Origin: Ptychodera flava
Taxonomy: Eukaryota > Hemichordata > Enteropneusta > Ptychoderidae
Assembly (NCBI RefSeq): GCF_041260155.1
Contig: NC_091930.1
Coordinates: 46,424,902-46,488,901, forward strand
Direction: 5' to 3'
Length of the DNA stretch: 64,000 nt
This document shows positions 47,967 through 60,490 of this stretch, piece by piece; the first letter of the stretch is position 1, and every line of letters starts with the position of its first letter. The translations under genes were made by a program, and so were the position numbers. Below the pieces are notes generated by a model. The model had not been told where the DNA came from. It worked only from the letters and a program-made list of their open reading frames with translations, and made no database searches.

Positions 47967-49313
47967 CTAAATAATGAATGTAATCAATGATCAGTGAATT
48001 AGTAAACAGGAAAAATGACATTACTTGTATTCAACTCATCACTTGTCAAACCCAGGTTCATTTTTTCACACATCTAAAATTTATGTAGCAAACTTGTTAC
48101 ACTCTAGTATGATAAAACTGTTTTCAGTTTTTAACATTATAACTAAGTTTATAGTGACCAAGACAAGACATGCCCTACAGTTTTTGTCTCAACATTCCTT
48201 CAAAATAGCATAGTACCTGACAAATGGTTTCAAGTAAACCTAGAGTTCATTCACTTCAACCAGGCAAACAGTACATGAATATACCCATGTGACCCCTTTG
48301 AAAGCTCCCTTTGAGATAGCTTCTTTGATATCACAGTGTTGCTGTGGCTTATACACTCAGGTCAAGGGTCATCGCCATACAAATGCTGCGTGCCACCCTA
48401 TCGACTTTTTCGGTAGTTCACTGACACATCGCTGATTTCACAAACAAATTTATGGAATAGGTCAATCTTTGGATAAATTCACTGACTATCTACGACTCGC
48501 CTCCTACTTGATACTCCTGCTTACTATTTTGACAGTGATATTTTCAACTGTTTTTCGGTAAGCCGTAGAGAGTTCCTGCTTGAGTTTGGACTTTTGACCT
48601 CCATGTATTCAATATGTTGTACACAAGAGGGAAAAGGTGTGCACAAGTCGTTGACAGCTCAAGGGAAAATGGTTGAAAATACATGTTTTTCTGTCGAGGT
48701 AGCTAGCAGGACTTCGGAATTAGTCGTCTATAGTCAATGATAAAGTGGATACAAGTTGATTTACTCAAAGACAAATATATTTCATTATTTTGCGAGCTAA
48801 ATCAGCCACACCTATCTGTGTTGTAGTAAACTAACAAAAAAGTCTATGGGGTGGCTTGCAGTGGTTCTTTGATGATGTGACCTGAGCATGATCGATAAGT
48901 CACAGCACGGCTGCGATATCACAGCTACCTTTGAGACTATGAAGAAATACTTGCATGCCAGTTCCTAACCTTAGACGGAACATAGTCAAGAATACATACA
49001 TTTAGCACACCAGCTAATTTTCAAAGCATTTTAGGCTAAATTAACATTTTGCTGGGTAAATGATCATCAGACACGACACATTTATTTCAGGCAACAGTGC
49101 AAGAGAGTGGATTACTTACATGTAGTTATAAGCCAGTTTCAAAACAGGCAGACAAATGTCTATGTGACTAGCCTGTTGTTTTTCTAACCTGGCCTTGTGT
49201 TCCTACTTATTAACAAAAAAACCTTTGTTTATGCAATAATCATCAAAGCCAGGATTCTTTACTGTGCCATTATCTTCATTATGTGGTATACTGTTTTGCA
49301 TTATGACACTTAC

Positions 49314-49403
49314 TTGAAGGCATGTTAGTCCATATGAATCTTCATCACCGTCTCTGTATTCTGGCAGCCAGTGATCTGTAGACCACATCTTGTAAATATG
49401 TGC
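49314..49403 (-). CDS. GHTHED gene, exon d
   Basis: Acceptor gacactag|GCAC, donor CTTCAA|gtaagt, phase 0 both sides. It encodes AHIYKMWSTDHWLPEY and an acidic stretch. The phase does not match exon c directly. Confidence 0.55.
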
Positions 49404-49618
49404 CTAGTGTCATACAAAATTGTAAATTACATTTAAATTCCAATAATTCAAAATGTATTCTTATGAGAAATTGTTGCAAATCTCACAATTTGTAAAAATG
49501 AGTAAAGTATGAAATAGATGATGGCAGAATGGACAGTAAATCATGTAGACTAAATATTGTGGTTACTATGATGCTTTCTGTCAATATTTAATGCGATATC
49601 TTTGCTGCATTTGATTTA

Positions 49619-49793
49619 GAGGTTATAAACGGACAGCGACGGTATTTGGTTGGACGAAAATTAGCATATTTGGTAGGAAATAATCACCAAGCTTTACTCG
49701 GTGATTTTTTCCTGCCAAATACCGGTATGCTAATTTTCACACGAGGGGTCTTACACCTGCAACCAAATACCCTCACTTGTCGTTTATAACCTC
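49619..49793. mobile_element. 175-bp inverted-repeat MITE
   Basis: Ends GAGGTTATAAACG and CGTTTATAACCTC. Inner arms GGTATTTGGTTG, AAAATTAGCATA and TAATCACC are mirrored. It lies upstream of exon d of the GHTHED gene. Confidence 0.75.
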
Positions 49794-50094
49794 ATTATAA
49801 TATGCTAAAATTAAATACAAGTGGACAATGTCGTTATTGAGGACTAAAGTTGGAATAAGGGTTCAGGAGCCCAGCCTCACACAAAAGAACGTTTCAGAAC
49901 ACATGCGTGTGCACAGTTGATTCCATACAATTCGGTAACGCAATGCATTGATATTGTGATTACTCATCGAACTTGAAGAATTTTATTTGAACAAATGGTC
50001 AAAAGAACTTTTGAAATGATGTTGTTGTTACATTGCCGTCACTGCTTAATATACAAACTCTTCATTTGTTGGTCCATTGTGCTGCACCAGATAA

Positions 50095-51640
50095 ACATAG
50101 GGCCAAAGTCCCTGAAGCTACTATAGACATGGATAGAAATTAAGATTTCCTGACTGTATGAAATTATCTCACTAAGGTCATCCTAGGGACATGTAAACCA
50201 AATATTAAAGCTGTCTGACCAGCGGTTTTGAAAAAACAAGCGACTCAACAGTTGACAGAGCTCTGCTGTGTTAACCTTTTGTGACACATGTATTGATGAA
50301 GAAGGTGGATATCTTTGATAGCTCATTTCAGGATGGCCCGACCAAAAAGGGAAAAAAATTCCGTAAAAATACAGATTTGCATATTTCATCAGACTATATT
50401 AGTCTATAATAGCAAATAAACCAGAGTTAATTACATTCTAATTAAAGTAAACAAGACTTGCTTAAATCAAGATTAAGTCATAAAAAAACAGCATATCTGT
50501 CAGGTTATAAAGAATCTTGAGCTGGTTATCTTTATCAGTATTTTCATCCTATTAACCAAGCACATTTTAACTTTCAAATTAACATTGTAAGTAAGTTCTG
50601 TTGAATAAGTTGAGACTGTACGTACTCACAGAAAGCACACTGAAGAGACAAATGTTTGAAACTTAAGAAGTTCAAGGTCATCAAAAGCATTATAAGGAAT
50701 CATGTTCCACTTTCATTGCACTGTTTACACAGATTGCATAATTGCTATAAATAGCACATGAGGAATCTTACAGCCAAGCTTTACCATAAAAACCCTATCA
50801 CTTTGACCACTCTTTTAATTGACCACTCTATTTTTTTCCTCAAAAAGTAATCTTATTTTATCCTTACCAAGTCAACCATAAATGGAAATTAGAACTTTCT
50901 CTATCTCTATTTATTTGACCACCCTATCATGACAAACTATTATGAGCAATTTCTTTCAGATAACATAAATGGTGGTTCAGAATATCAAAGTTGGGATTCA
51001 GGAAAGTTGCCTTTACATGTTTTAATCCTTCAAGATGGTAAGCATTTCACTATGAACTGTCAAAAAAAGTTGAACTTTCTGATAATTCCACACTAAAATT
51101 ATTTTGGCTTTGATGATTTCCTAATTAATTCAATTATTTAAAATCTTATTAATTATTTTTTTCTGGGTGAATTGATAGGGTTTTATACAGTACAAGAATT
51201 ATATACAATGTAAGTCAAATTTTGACCAAAAATGACAAAAAATTCCTTAAAAATACACATTTGCATATTTCATCACAATTTGAACAAATCTAAGTTGGGT
51301 TATCCCTAGGGACCTGTATACCAAATAACAAAGCTGTCTGACCAGCGGTTATGAAGAAGAAGATTTTACCAAAAACACCTTTTTTGGCATTAATTTGCCT
51401 ATTTTCAACAATATCAAAAAATTAAAAAAACAGTTTCTCAAAATCATATTTTTCATCTACACAACAATATCAAATCAGTAAGTACTGCGGTTCTCAAGAT
51501 ATTTGAGTGGACGGACGCCTCACAAACGGACATACATACATACATACATACATACATACATACATACATACAGACTGACGACGGACCCGGACGGATACCC
51601 ATCCCAATAGCTTCTATAGACTATGGTCTATAGTAGCTAA
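50095..51640 (+). mobile_element. Helentron/DINE-like element, family 2, copy 2
   Basis: Same start (ATAGGGCCAAAGTCC, AAGCTACTATAGAC) and same end as 40080-41176: GTGGACGGACGCCTCAC, a CATA run (about 51531-51570), GACTGACGACGGAC, stem CTATAGAC (51614-51621) pairing GTCTATAG (51626-51633), then TAGCTAAAAAT. About 50400-51200 differs from copy 1 and may be an insertion or old intron sequence. Confidence 0.55.
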
Positions 51641-52338
51641 AAATATAACAATCAAAATCAATCTCAAGCCGTAGACTTGTTCGACATTATGGCACGTCAA
51701 CCTCCAAAGCTGGAGTTCGAAATTTGTGCGAGCTCAAAAATGTTACACAGCACACAGGTCTTCTTGTTGCGAATATAAACCCTGGCTCAAGTCAATGGAA
51801 TAGCCAGATTTAAGTGAAGCATATTATAATTGATTTTCTCCTTGTGACATTAAAGAAAATTGACTGAGTGACCAATAGAGCTACGCTACAGAAAATAACT
51901 ATTTGTAACTAATTTAAAACGTAATGGTTGATTTCAGAGAAAAACATGTATCATCAATAATGAGAAAAATGCCCCTTGTCAGCGACTTTTACCAACTGGG
52001 CCTTCAAACAAACACATACACATTTGCTAGCAGGATTAGTGACCACAACCGGAGAAATCAGAGAATATGTAGTTTTTTCAGATCACTTTGCAATAGCCAT
52101 TTTTTTTAATGAAATCGTTACCATAGTTGGTAAATTAGCAAATTGACAGACTTATTTACATTCTCTAAATATTGAAGCCAGCTTAGTATATAATAAAGAG
52201 CTGTTTTGCAGAGAGCACTATAATTTCACTCAAAATTTTTTGACTACATGGCTAAGTCGGAGAAGCTGACACTGATCACAATGTACAATATTCATGAATC
52301 TACAAACTGACATCTCACTCTTCAATAGTATTGCATAC

Positions 52339-52405
52339 CTGGTATTATATATGCACAGGTCTTGTACAATGCTGTAGAAACTCTGCTGAACATTTGATCT
52401 ACATC
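52339..52405 (-). CDS. GHTHED gene, exon c
   Basis: Acceptor ctccattattttcag|GATG (phase 0), donor ACCAG|gtatgc (phase 1). It encodes DVDQMFSRVSTALYKTCAYI and IP, completing the GHTHEDxDQxFS motif that spans exons b and c. Confidence 0.7.
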
Positions 52406-52813
52406 CTGAAAATAATGGAGAATAAAAACACATTCTTTATTTGGAACCTTTCATTTCAAAAGCTCTATTTCTATGAAATTTCCTTTTGATATAAGTCCAT
52501 CTGAGATCACCCATGGCTCACGACATTATCCAACCTTTTGCCACAATAACATTGCTTCTCATGCTTGTATGTGTACATTTACTAGGACAGTGTAATGGTA
52601 AACAATGTGTTTAAAAATGTTGGCATCTTTGACCATAAACCTATACCATAAAAGTGTGAGCTTTAGATCATCCCACCTGCATGTATTTTGTCTTCAAATT
52701 GTTACTGGTATAATTATAATGTAATTGCTTGATGGATAAATATAAACACTTTAACTTGGAAACTTTCAAAGAGTCAGCTTGTCAATATAGAAATTTTATG
52801 ATAGAACTATTAC

Positions 52814-52852
52814 CTCATGTGTGTGTCCCACCGGGAGGAAGTGAAACAAAAC
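52814..52852 (-). CDS. GHTHED gene, 39-bp exon b
   Basis: Acceptor tttttttctgttaaag|GTTTT, donor CATGAG|gtaata, phase 0 on both sides. It encodes only VLFHFLPVGHTHE, the start of the family motif. Its tiny size makes it easy to miss in gene prediction. Confidence 0.7.
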
Positions 52853-52859
52853 CTTTAAC

Positions 52860-54440
52860 AGAAAAAAAGGAAAAAAGAACTTTCAGTGCATGAAGGGAAA
52901 GTTAAAACTAAAAATATCAGTTTAACACAACTTCATTGATACTGACTTCTAACAAACCATGGGTTCTCAATTAGTAAGTGATCATGCTAGGCAATGTCAT
53001 CTAGGTCTCATCCTGTAGCAAAATTTTCAAAAGAAACCAACTTGCCTGTAACAGCAGTACTTAATCACAAACATTATCAATACACACCAGGAAACAACTG
53101 TTTATGTTGATGATTGACTAGGTCATTACCTTATATTAACCCTTAATTGACTAACAGGGGTTATAGATTGCCATGGTGATAGCAACATACTGTATGAAAC
53201 AGTGTAACAAAGAGACTTGGTTCAAGTTTTGTGATTTGTGCATTTATGAGTAGGGTGAACACAATGATTTAAGTTCAGTTTTCATGTTGAATGTGTCAGT
53301 TGGGTGATTGCAGTGAGTAGGTAGCATGCTTAGATACAGGGGAGCTTCACCTGTGCTCTGGCAGAAACTATCTCACTACTGCACAGACACAAAGGTAACA
53401 TGTTCGGTCGCTAGGAAAACTTGATCTAGGCTGGCCAATTTCAAATAGGTTTGTACGAAATAGAAAACAGACACAAGAAAGACTGCTGTACATGATTGGA
53501 TTTTTTAACAATTTGCCAACTTGAACCAAATTTATGTAAAATATACTGTTGGTAATAACCTACATGTAACAGTACATATTTTGGGACTGTACTGTGTGGT
53601 CAATTTCTGCTGTCACAGTAACACAGAGTGGTTATTGATATTGTGAGTTTGTTTTGATTCCTTCTTTGAATGCTTTGCATTTGGTTTTATGGGTCTCAGT
53701 ATAACTTATGAAGTTATTAATAGTCGCGCCAGCGGCTTACTGACTACGCATGCGCTTATTCATAATATACTATGCGAGTAACCGGAAGTGTACCCTTCTG
53801 TCTCATGATGGGCGCCGCCATGTTTTTTTTTTGAGTACTCGTAAATAAACAAATACGAAACAAATTACTATGATATAACATGCCTTTTATAAAATATACC
53901 TCTTTTATTAGCCAGTAAATGTTATATTATACACCTTGTCGCTGATACAAAGTATCGTTGATATAGACGGAGAAAACTGTCGTGCATATGAACGGGGGCA
54001 TACGCAAAGAATGCTGGGATTGAATTATAGAAGAGCGCCCCCTGTGTCAATAATTAGATTCAAAAATTGCAAGTTTTTAGACGGAACGCTATAGTTTTCA
54101 GCTTGCAAGTGGAAGGTGGGCAGTGCGGTTACCATTGCAATGATAATTATTGCATAATAAGTCCCTTGTTTAACGCCATAGGCTGTTATCATTGTAAAAA
54201 TTGCCAATTTTTGTCCAAAATTTTTACACGCTACAGAAAATCTATACCTGCCCTGCTGCAGGGTTGACGTCGTGTAAGTACGTGAACTGCTTTCATCAGA
54301 GGGAAACTGGGCATAGTTTTTATATAAATGTTTATGAAGTAACAATTACAGTTTATCATGAATCAATACAAATAACATTGCCAATCTTAACCCCTGGCGC
54401 GACACCAAGGGCTGAGCCCTATATAATATTATATTATTGA
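52860..54440. other. Intron of GHTHED gene
   Basis: No exon recognised. GTCGCGCCAGCGGC at about 53724 and GGCGCGACACC at about 54396 are short inverted matches that may mark an old element; the evidence is weak. Confidence 0.4.
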
Positions 54441-54452
54441 CAGATACCATAC

Positions 54453-54685
54453 CTCTTGAAATACGTTGTATTCAACAAGAACACTGGCTAAGGAGAGCAT
54501 GAAGCGGTTCTTGTTTTTCCCGAAGCAATTGTTGAGTTGGGCATGTAAGTTCCGTCCAAGTTTGTCGATGTTCTCTTCCGGTGTCCACAGAAAGTTGTTC
54601 ATTGTAACGTTATTAACATGTGCCAACTGATTCAAGTCGGACATTTGGAATCTTTTCCTCTGCAACATTTGTGTAGAATATGTTC
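54453..54685 (-). CDS. GHTHED gene, exon a
   Basis: Acceptor cttgtttttatag|GAACA (phase-1 entry), donor CAAGAG|gtatgg (phase 0). It encodes about 77 residues, including MSDLNQLAHVNNVTMNNFLW, an Asn/Lys-rich CFGKNKNRF and a hydrophobic LSLASVLVEYNVFQE that leads into the next exon. No earlier exon was found in the repeats upstream. Confidence 0.6.
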
Positions 54686-54899
54686 CTATAAAAACAAGTC
54701 ATTGACAATGACATAGTCCCCACTTGTAATAGGAGTATTAGTCTTGATGGGGCAGGGAAATGAGGTCATTAAGAAGTATCACTAAAGTGTATATGTTCAG
54801 ATCTATGGACACATAGGTCTATGTCATTGTTCCCAATTTGAAACAAGAGGCATGTCTAAGTTATGGTTCTAAATCGGGAAAAAGATCAAACCTCTAGCT

Positions 54900-56886
54900 G
54901 TATTGGCCAGCCAAGAAATACATATGTGCATAAATGAGTTACAAGATGTGACATCTTAAGGTCTATTATCCTATCAAAATTGAAGCGTAAAGAACTTGTG
55001 ATTACTGAGTTATGCATATATATGCATATTCAAGGTCAAAGGTCATCAAGGTCACGTGACATTTTGAAAAAAAAAAATTGTATTGCTAATTAATCCATAT
55101 ATGCCAAAATTCAGACCTCTAGCTCTATTGGCTTGCCCACAATTATATATGGGCATAATTAACAAGGTAAAGCATGTGTTGTCATAAGGTCTCCCATTCC
55201 TACTAAATATAAAGGACATAGCACTTGTGGTTACTTATTTATTGACATAATCATGTATTTAGGTAAAAGGTTATCGAGGTCACATGACATTTTGTCAAAA
55301 AATTTCTATCCTATAGTCTATCCCTATATACTAAAAATCATACATTTACCTCTATTGGCTTGTTCAAAATTAGATATGCACATAATGAATGAGGTACAAT
55401 ATGTGGCGTCATAAGGTGTCCCATCATACCAAATATGAAGGGTGTAGCACTTGTGGTTCCTGAGTTATGGACAAATGTGTATATTTGGGGTCAAAGGTCA
55501 CCGAGGTCAAGTGACATTTTGTCAAAAAAATTGTATTGCTAAGTTATCCCTACATACCAAAAATCAGACCTCTAGCTCTATTGGCTCGCTGAAAATTAGT
55601 TATGCACATAATTAATGAGGAACAATATGTGGCGTCATAAGGTGTCCCATCATACCATATATGAAGGGCGTAGCACTTGTGGTTACTGAGTTATGGACAA
55701 ATATGTATATTTGAGGTCAAAGGTCACCAAGGTCACGTGACATTTTGTCAAAAAAATTGTATTGCTAAGTTATCCCTATATACCAAAAATCAGACCTCTA
55801 GCTCTATTCGCTCACTCAAAATTAGATATGTGCATAATTAATGAGGTACAATATGTGGCGTCATAAGGTGTCCCATCATACCAAATATGAAGGGTGTAGC
55901 ACTTGTGGTTCCTGAGTTATGGACAAATGTGTATATTTGGGTCAAAGGTCACCGAGGTCACGTGACATTTTGTCAAAAAAATTGTATTGCTAAGTTATCC
56001 CTATATACCAAAAATCAGACCTCTAGCTCTTTTGGCTCGCTCAAAATTACATATGCGCATAATTAATGAGGTACAATATGTGGCGTCATAAGGTGTCCCA
56101 TCATACCAAATATGAAGAGTGTAGCACTTGTGGTTACTGAGTTATGCACAAATATGTATATTTGAGGTCAAAGGTCATTGACATCACTTGACATTTTGTC
56201 AAAAAAATTGTATTGCTAAGTTATCCCTACATACCAAAAATCAGACCTCTGGCTCTATTGGCTCGCTCAAAATTAGATATGCACATAATTAATGAGGTAC
56301 AATATGTGCGTCATAAGGTGTCCCATCATACCAAATATGAAGGGTGTAGCATTAGTGATTACTGAGTTATGGACAAATATGTATATTTGAGGTTAAAGGT
56401 CACCAGGTCACGTGACATTTTGTCAAAAAAATGTATTGCTAAGTTATCCCTATATACCAAAAATCAGACCTCTAGCTCTATTGCGCTCACTCAAAATTAG
56501 ATATGTGCATAATTAATGAGGTACAATATGTGGCGTCATAAGGTGTCCCATCATACCAAATATGAAGGGTGTAGCACTTGTGGTTCTGAGTTATGGACAA
56601 ATGTGTATTTTGGGTCAAAGGTCACCGAGGTCACGTGACATTTTGTCAAAAAAATTGTATTGCTAAGTTATCCCTATATACCAAAAATCAGACCTCTAGC
56701 TCTTTTGGCTCGCTCAAAATTACATATGCGCATAATTAATGAGGTACAATATGTGGCGTCATAAGGTCACCAAGGTCACATGACATTTTGTCAAAGTGTC
56801 TGAGATATCTGCGTGAACGGATGGACTCACGGACTGACATGACCCAATCTATGAGCCCCCTGGACTTTATCTGTGGGGACTAAAAA
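54900..56886 (+). mobile_element. Helentron/DINE-like element with about 222-bp tandem array
   Basis: About eight units contain GTCACGTGACATTTTGTCAA, AATCAGACCTCTAGCTCTAT, GGCGTCATAAGGTGTCCCAT and GGTCAAAGGTCACC, with a period of about 215-230. It ends CTGAGATATCTGCGTGAACG, GACGGAC-like text, an imperfect stem (AGCCCCC against TGGGGAC) and TAAAAAC. No coding capacity. Confidence 0.6.
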
Positions 56887-56945
56887 CTGTGTCACTGCAT
56901 CCTTTTGCAATATGAATACGATGAGAAACTAAATTTTTATTTATC

Positions 56946-57277
56946 TTGGGAGCCTATGTACTGCCTTATACATGGGAGTCTATGGACTGCCTTATACATG
57001 GGAGTCTATGGACTTCCTTATACATGGGAGTCTATGGACTGCCTTTATACATGGGAGTCTATGGACTGCCTTATACATGGGAGTCTATGGTCTGCCTTAT
57101 ACATGGGAGTCTATGGACTGCCTTATACATGGGAGTCTATGGTCTGCCTTATAGATGGGAGTCTATGGTCTGCCTTATACATGGGAGTCTATGGTCTGCC
57201 TTATACATGGGAGTCTATGGTCTGCCTTATACATGGGAGTCTATGGTCTGCCTTACACATGGGAGTCTATGGAGGTG
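56946..57277. repeat. 26-bp minisatellite, about 12-13 copies
   Basis: The unit is ATGGGAGTCTATGGACTGCC plus TTATAC; one unit has an extra T. Since 26 is not a multiple of 3, all three forward frames stay open and each cycles the same peptide, so the apparent open frames are not evidence of a gene. Confidence 0.95.
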
Positions 57278-57289
57278 AAAACTAAAAAG

Positions 57290-57500
57290 TCCTCTACCAC
57301 GGCCAAATTTGATCGCATTGTGAAACAAATCGACGTGCATCTGTATGAGGTATGGTACTATCCTTGTACCAAGTTTGAACGAAATCGCTCCAGGCGTCTC
57401 TGAGATATCTGCGTGAACGGACGGACGCACGGACGGACGGACGCACGGACATGACCAAACCTATAAGTCCCCCCGGACGGTGTCCGTGGGGACTAAAAAC
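57290..57500 (+). mobile_element. Helentron/DINE-like 3' end
   Basis: CTCTGAGATATCTGCGTGAA, a GGACG microsatellite (57417-57450), a strong stem-loop (GTCCCC and GGAC pairing GTCC and GGGGAC, 57467-57493), then TAAAAAC. Same layout as the element ending at 56886. Confidence 0.6.
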
Positions 57501-58030
57501 CAGCCACTTCATATACATTGTCCTTAGACTTCTTTCAAGTCTGCCAGCATATAAATATCAAAACAGAAGAAATTGGAGGAGTGAACTTTAGCAGACTGTT
57601 GCTTTAGTGGTAGGCAGTTTCCCTAGATTGTGTGGTGAACGCACGCACATTGGCCCACAGTAACTGCTGCTGAGAAAAGCCTGTTGACAGGGGTCAGTCT
57701 ACATTGTCTTTGGAAACATTGTCATGTTTTTTTCTCTTTTCATGAAGAGTACTCAATGTCATTACAACATGCTTTATTCTTGCTAAAAGGGTGCCAACTC
57801 CAAGATTATGTCGTGCAACTGTTATACATTTGTAACCTGCATATTCCCTTGTTTCAATGTAACTTTATAACCTTCTATACTTTTTTCCTTTTCTTGAAAC
57901 ACTACTTGTAAACAAAGAATATTTAAGTGAACATTGTAAGGGGCGACGTCAAAAGTTCAATGTAGGATAAAAAACTTAATTCCCTTAGTTTCCCCCCAAA
58001 CCCCCCCACCCCCCTAGAAACTTAATTGAC
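57501..58030. other. Non-coding stretch
   Basis: No exon or element boundary recognised. Confidence 0.4.
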
Positions 58031-58033
58031 TTA

Positions 58034-59676
58034 GGCTGCGTTCACAAATAACGATTAGGGGGGGGCTGGAGGAATTTCGATTGAAATCTTATTTTTTTAA
58101 GATCCCCCCCCTAAGTACCCCAAAAAAATTTCAAATGCCCCCCCTCTATATGGTCAAATTTTTCAAGTCCCCCCCCCCCCCCCAACTATCACAGGCCCGC
58201 ATATTTGTAAAGGATGTGAGCGCAGAAAAAAATAAACATATTGCGCCGTTCCGCTCACAGGTGTTCAACACTACCTGTATTAGCACTTTCTATAGTCATA
58301 TTCTCAAGGCAAGTTCTTTAAATGCATCAGTGATTTTTTTAGATTTATTGGTCTAAAAGCCAATTTGAGTTAATCAAACTCTGGCCAGGTCAATTGCTCC
58401 TGCTGAGGAGCACACAAAATGACAATCATGAGAGAGTAGGCAAATTGTGAATTCTGGCTAATTGCCATATTGCACTGTGACCTACCAAACATTTTCCAAA
58501 ACTACAAGACATCTATGAATTAGATGCTACTCTAAATTGACAATACTGGAAGGTTAAAATGTTCCACCAAATAAATGTTTTAATCTCTGAAATTTTGGGT
58601 GTAATAATTTCAAATTTGGTTAAAAAATAAATAATTCCATTTGGTCAAATATTTTTACTTTTAGTCTTTACTGTTCAAAGTTTTACATCTGTATCATTTT
58701 ATAACAAGAATATGAAAATTTAGAAAACCAAGCATGGTAACCCTATCTTTTTTCTGTAATATTTGATTATTCTTATATGCTAGAATTCAAACATTACTAT
58801 GTGTTCTTGCATGTGTTGCTCTCTGGCCTGATCTTGTGTACAATTATGTTTTCACTGTCATGAGCATCATTTGACCCAAATTCTTCTTCAACTACCATGT
58901 ACATCAGAGTCAGAGCTATCTCTGTCACTGATCAGGTATGCAGTGACAGTGAAACTGCAGGAGCAGAGCTTTAATGATAGTGACACTATCTGTAGGCAGT
59001 AGCTGTATTAACTTTGATAATTTTGGCAATATTTTTGTTCAGTTTTACAAATTTGTTCTAGTTCTACTCCCTACAGCCTGTTGAAATGTCTAGTATTCAG
59101 CTTGCTATCACAGCCTATTTATGTGTACCATGCATTTGTATCACTGACAACTGACTGTCAGTCTGGACTCCAATTAAATTATCACTAAATACATATTTAT
59201 ATTTATATATACAGGCTTTGTCGACAAACTAAATATTGTATGTTTGAGCATGCTGTAGGGAGATAGCAAGAAACTGTAGTTGTTATATTGCATAGAAATA
59301 TTGCAGAAATCATTAACAGTTGCAGCTTCTGCCCTGTTATGAGGCTCAAGTTCGCTTTTTGTACGACAGATCATACATTTAGATTTTTTCGAGATAAAAG
59401 TCAAGAAATGTGACAAATTGGTTCTAAATTTTGTTAAATTATTACTAACATTAAAACATTTTGATGACATTAAAAATGTTATTCATTTTTCATTGAATTA
59501 TCTACAAAAGCTTGGAATTGGCAAATGTAAAACACAAAAGGGAACAAAAATTTTCAAGTCCCCCCCCTATAGGTAGAGCAAAATTTTCAAGTCCCCCCCC
59601 TTTACTACCCCAAAAATTTTCGAATCCCCCCCCTGAATTCCTCCAGCCCCCCCAACCGTTTTTTGTGAACGCAGCC
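58034..59676. mobile_element. Harbinger-like MITE, 1.64 kb, TTA target duplication
   Basis: Ends GGCTGCGTTCACAAATAACG and CGTTTTTTGTGAACGCAGCC are inverted repeats. TTA flanks both sides (58031-58033, 59677-59679). Both subterminal regions have several runs of 7-15 C on the plus strand with 'caagtcccc' spacers. No transposase. It lies between the GHTHED gene and the gene at 60.3 kb. Confidence 0.8.
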
Positions 59677-59833
59677 TTATATTGAAACTATTGCAGGCTC
59701 TTTCTATGTAAAGCGAAGCAAAGGACCAGTCAATTATGGGGTGAAATAAAAAACAACTAAAACAATACTTCATTAACACTGAGAACACATTTTAATTTTG
59801 TGTTTTATCCAATGAAAATACAAAAACTTGAAG

Positions 59834-59839
59834 TTTATT
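59834..59839 (-). terminator. Candidate poly(A) signal
   Basis: AATAAA on the minus strand, about 420 bp past the stop at 60255. Confidence 0.35.
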
Positions 59840-60254
59840 GATGAGTGAACAAGAACAATACAAATAAAGTCCAGGTTTCTCCTTTCAGAGGTAAGACAAG
59901 AACCATCTCATTTATGGTTGTAACAGCTGCACACTGCGCATCCAGGAGGACTACCGTCCAGAAAGACGACCACTTCTTTGTTTGCTCGGTCAAAGTACGT
60001 AGAAGTAGGCCTACTTCATTTTCAGGAAATTCTAACTCTCTTCTTCCTGACGAAGTGTTGGGACTGATGCTTGTGTTTTCTCAACTTATAGTAGGTTTCA
60101 CCCCTGTGTAGAAAAAATTATACATGGTTAGAAAATTCGGAAAATGAATAAATTATTATCCAATATGTCCAATGGAATTTTGGTGAAAATAAGTGTGAAC
60201 TGTAGCTTACATGAATCTACATTCTGTGCCATCAGGCAACTTGTACGTGCAAAG

Positions 60255-60490
60255 TCAAGACTGAGGTTCAGCTGCTGTGGTACAGCTATCTCCTTCAGTC
60301 AAATCCACAGTAGTAGGGGAATTCGCTGCCCTCTTCTGAGCTCGCCTCTTCTTCTGCATATCAGACTGCCTTTCAGTGTAATGTACCAGGAAGTCATGTT
60401 TCTCGCCATCACTAACAGAAGAGATAACATACTGGCAGCCTCGTGGACACACCTTGACATCAGCTATAGATGGGCACCCTTTGTCGATAC
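60255..60490 (-). CDS. Terminal exon of an unrecognised gene
   Basis: Acceptor cattttaatcttgtcag|GTATC, phase-1 entry, 78 codons to TGA at 60257-60255. It reads IDKGCPSIADVKVCPRGCQY, a mid-part with HDFLVHYTERQ, a basic KKRRAQKRA stretch that could be a nuclear localisation signal, and a Thr/Glu-rich tail. I do not recognise the family. It joins the partial exon at 63925 in phase. Confidence 0.55.

Larger units (their letters stand above)
45235..54685 (-). pseudogene. Uncharacterised gene with GHTHED motif and chromo/Tudor-like C-terminus (partial, one in-frame stop)
   Basis: Seven minus-strand exons have good GT-AG sites: 54685-54453, 52852-52814, 52405-52339, 49403-49314, 47966-47799, 46676-46542 and 45615-45235. 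Reading frame continues across exons 1-3 and across exons 4-7. Exon 3 exits in phase 1 but exon 4 enters in phase 0, so a short exon between 49.4 and 52.3 kb is missing from my model. The core reads HFLPVGHTHEDVDQMFSRVS, resembling the RNase H-like, transposase-derived domain of large uncharacterised invertebrate families (I believe DUF7869-type). The C-terminal exon resembles a chromo/Tudor-like module. An in-frame TAA at 45498-45496 breaks that module, so the gene is either decaying or affected by a sequence error. N-terminal exons were not found. Confidence 0.6.

Noticed and set aside
53720..54405. Possible MITE between GTCGCGCCAGCGG and its partial complement
   Set aside because: Only about 12 bp of inverted match, no target duplication seen.
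56905..57285. Overlapping 110-126 codon frames with MGVYGLPYTWES repeats
   Set aside because: Artefact of a 26-bp minisatellite open in every frame.
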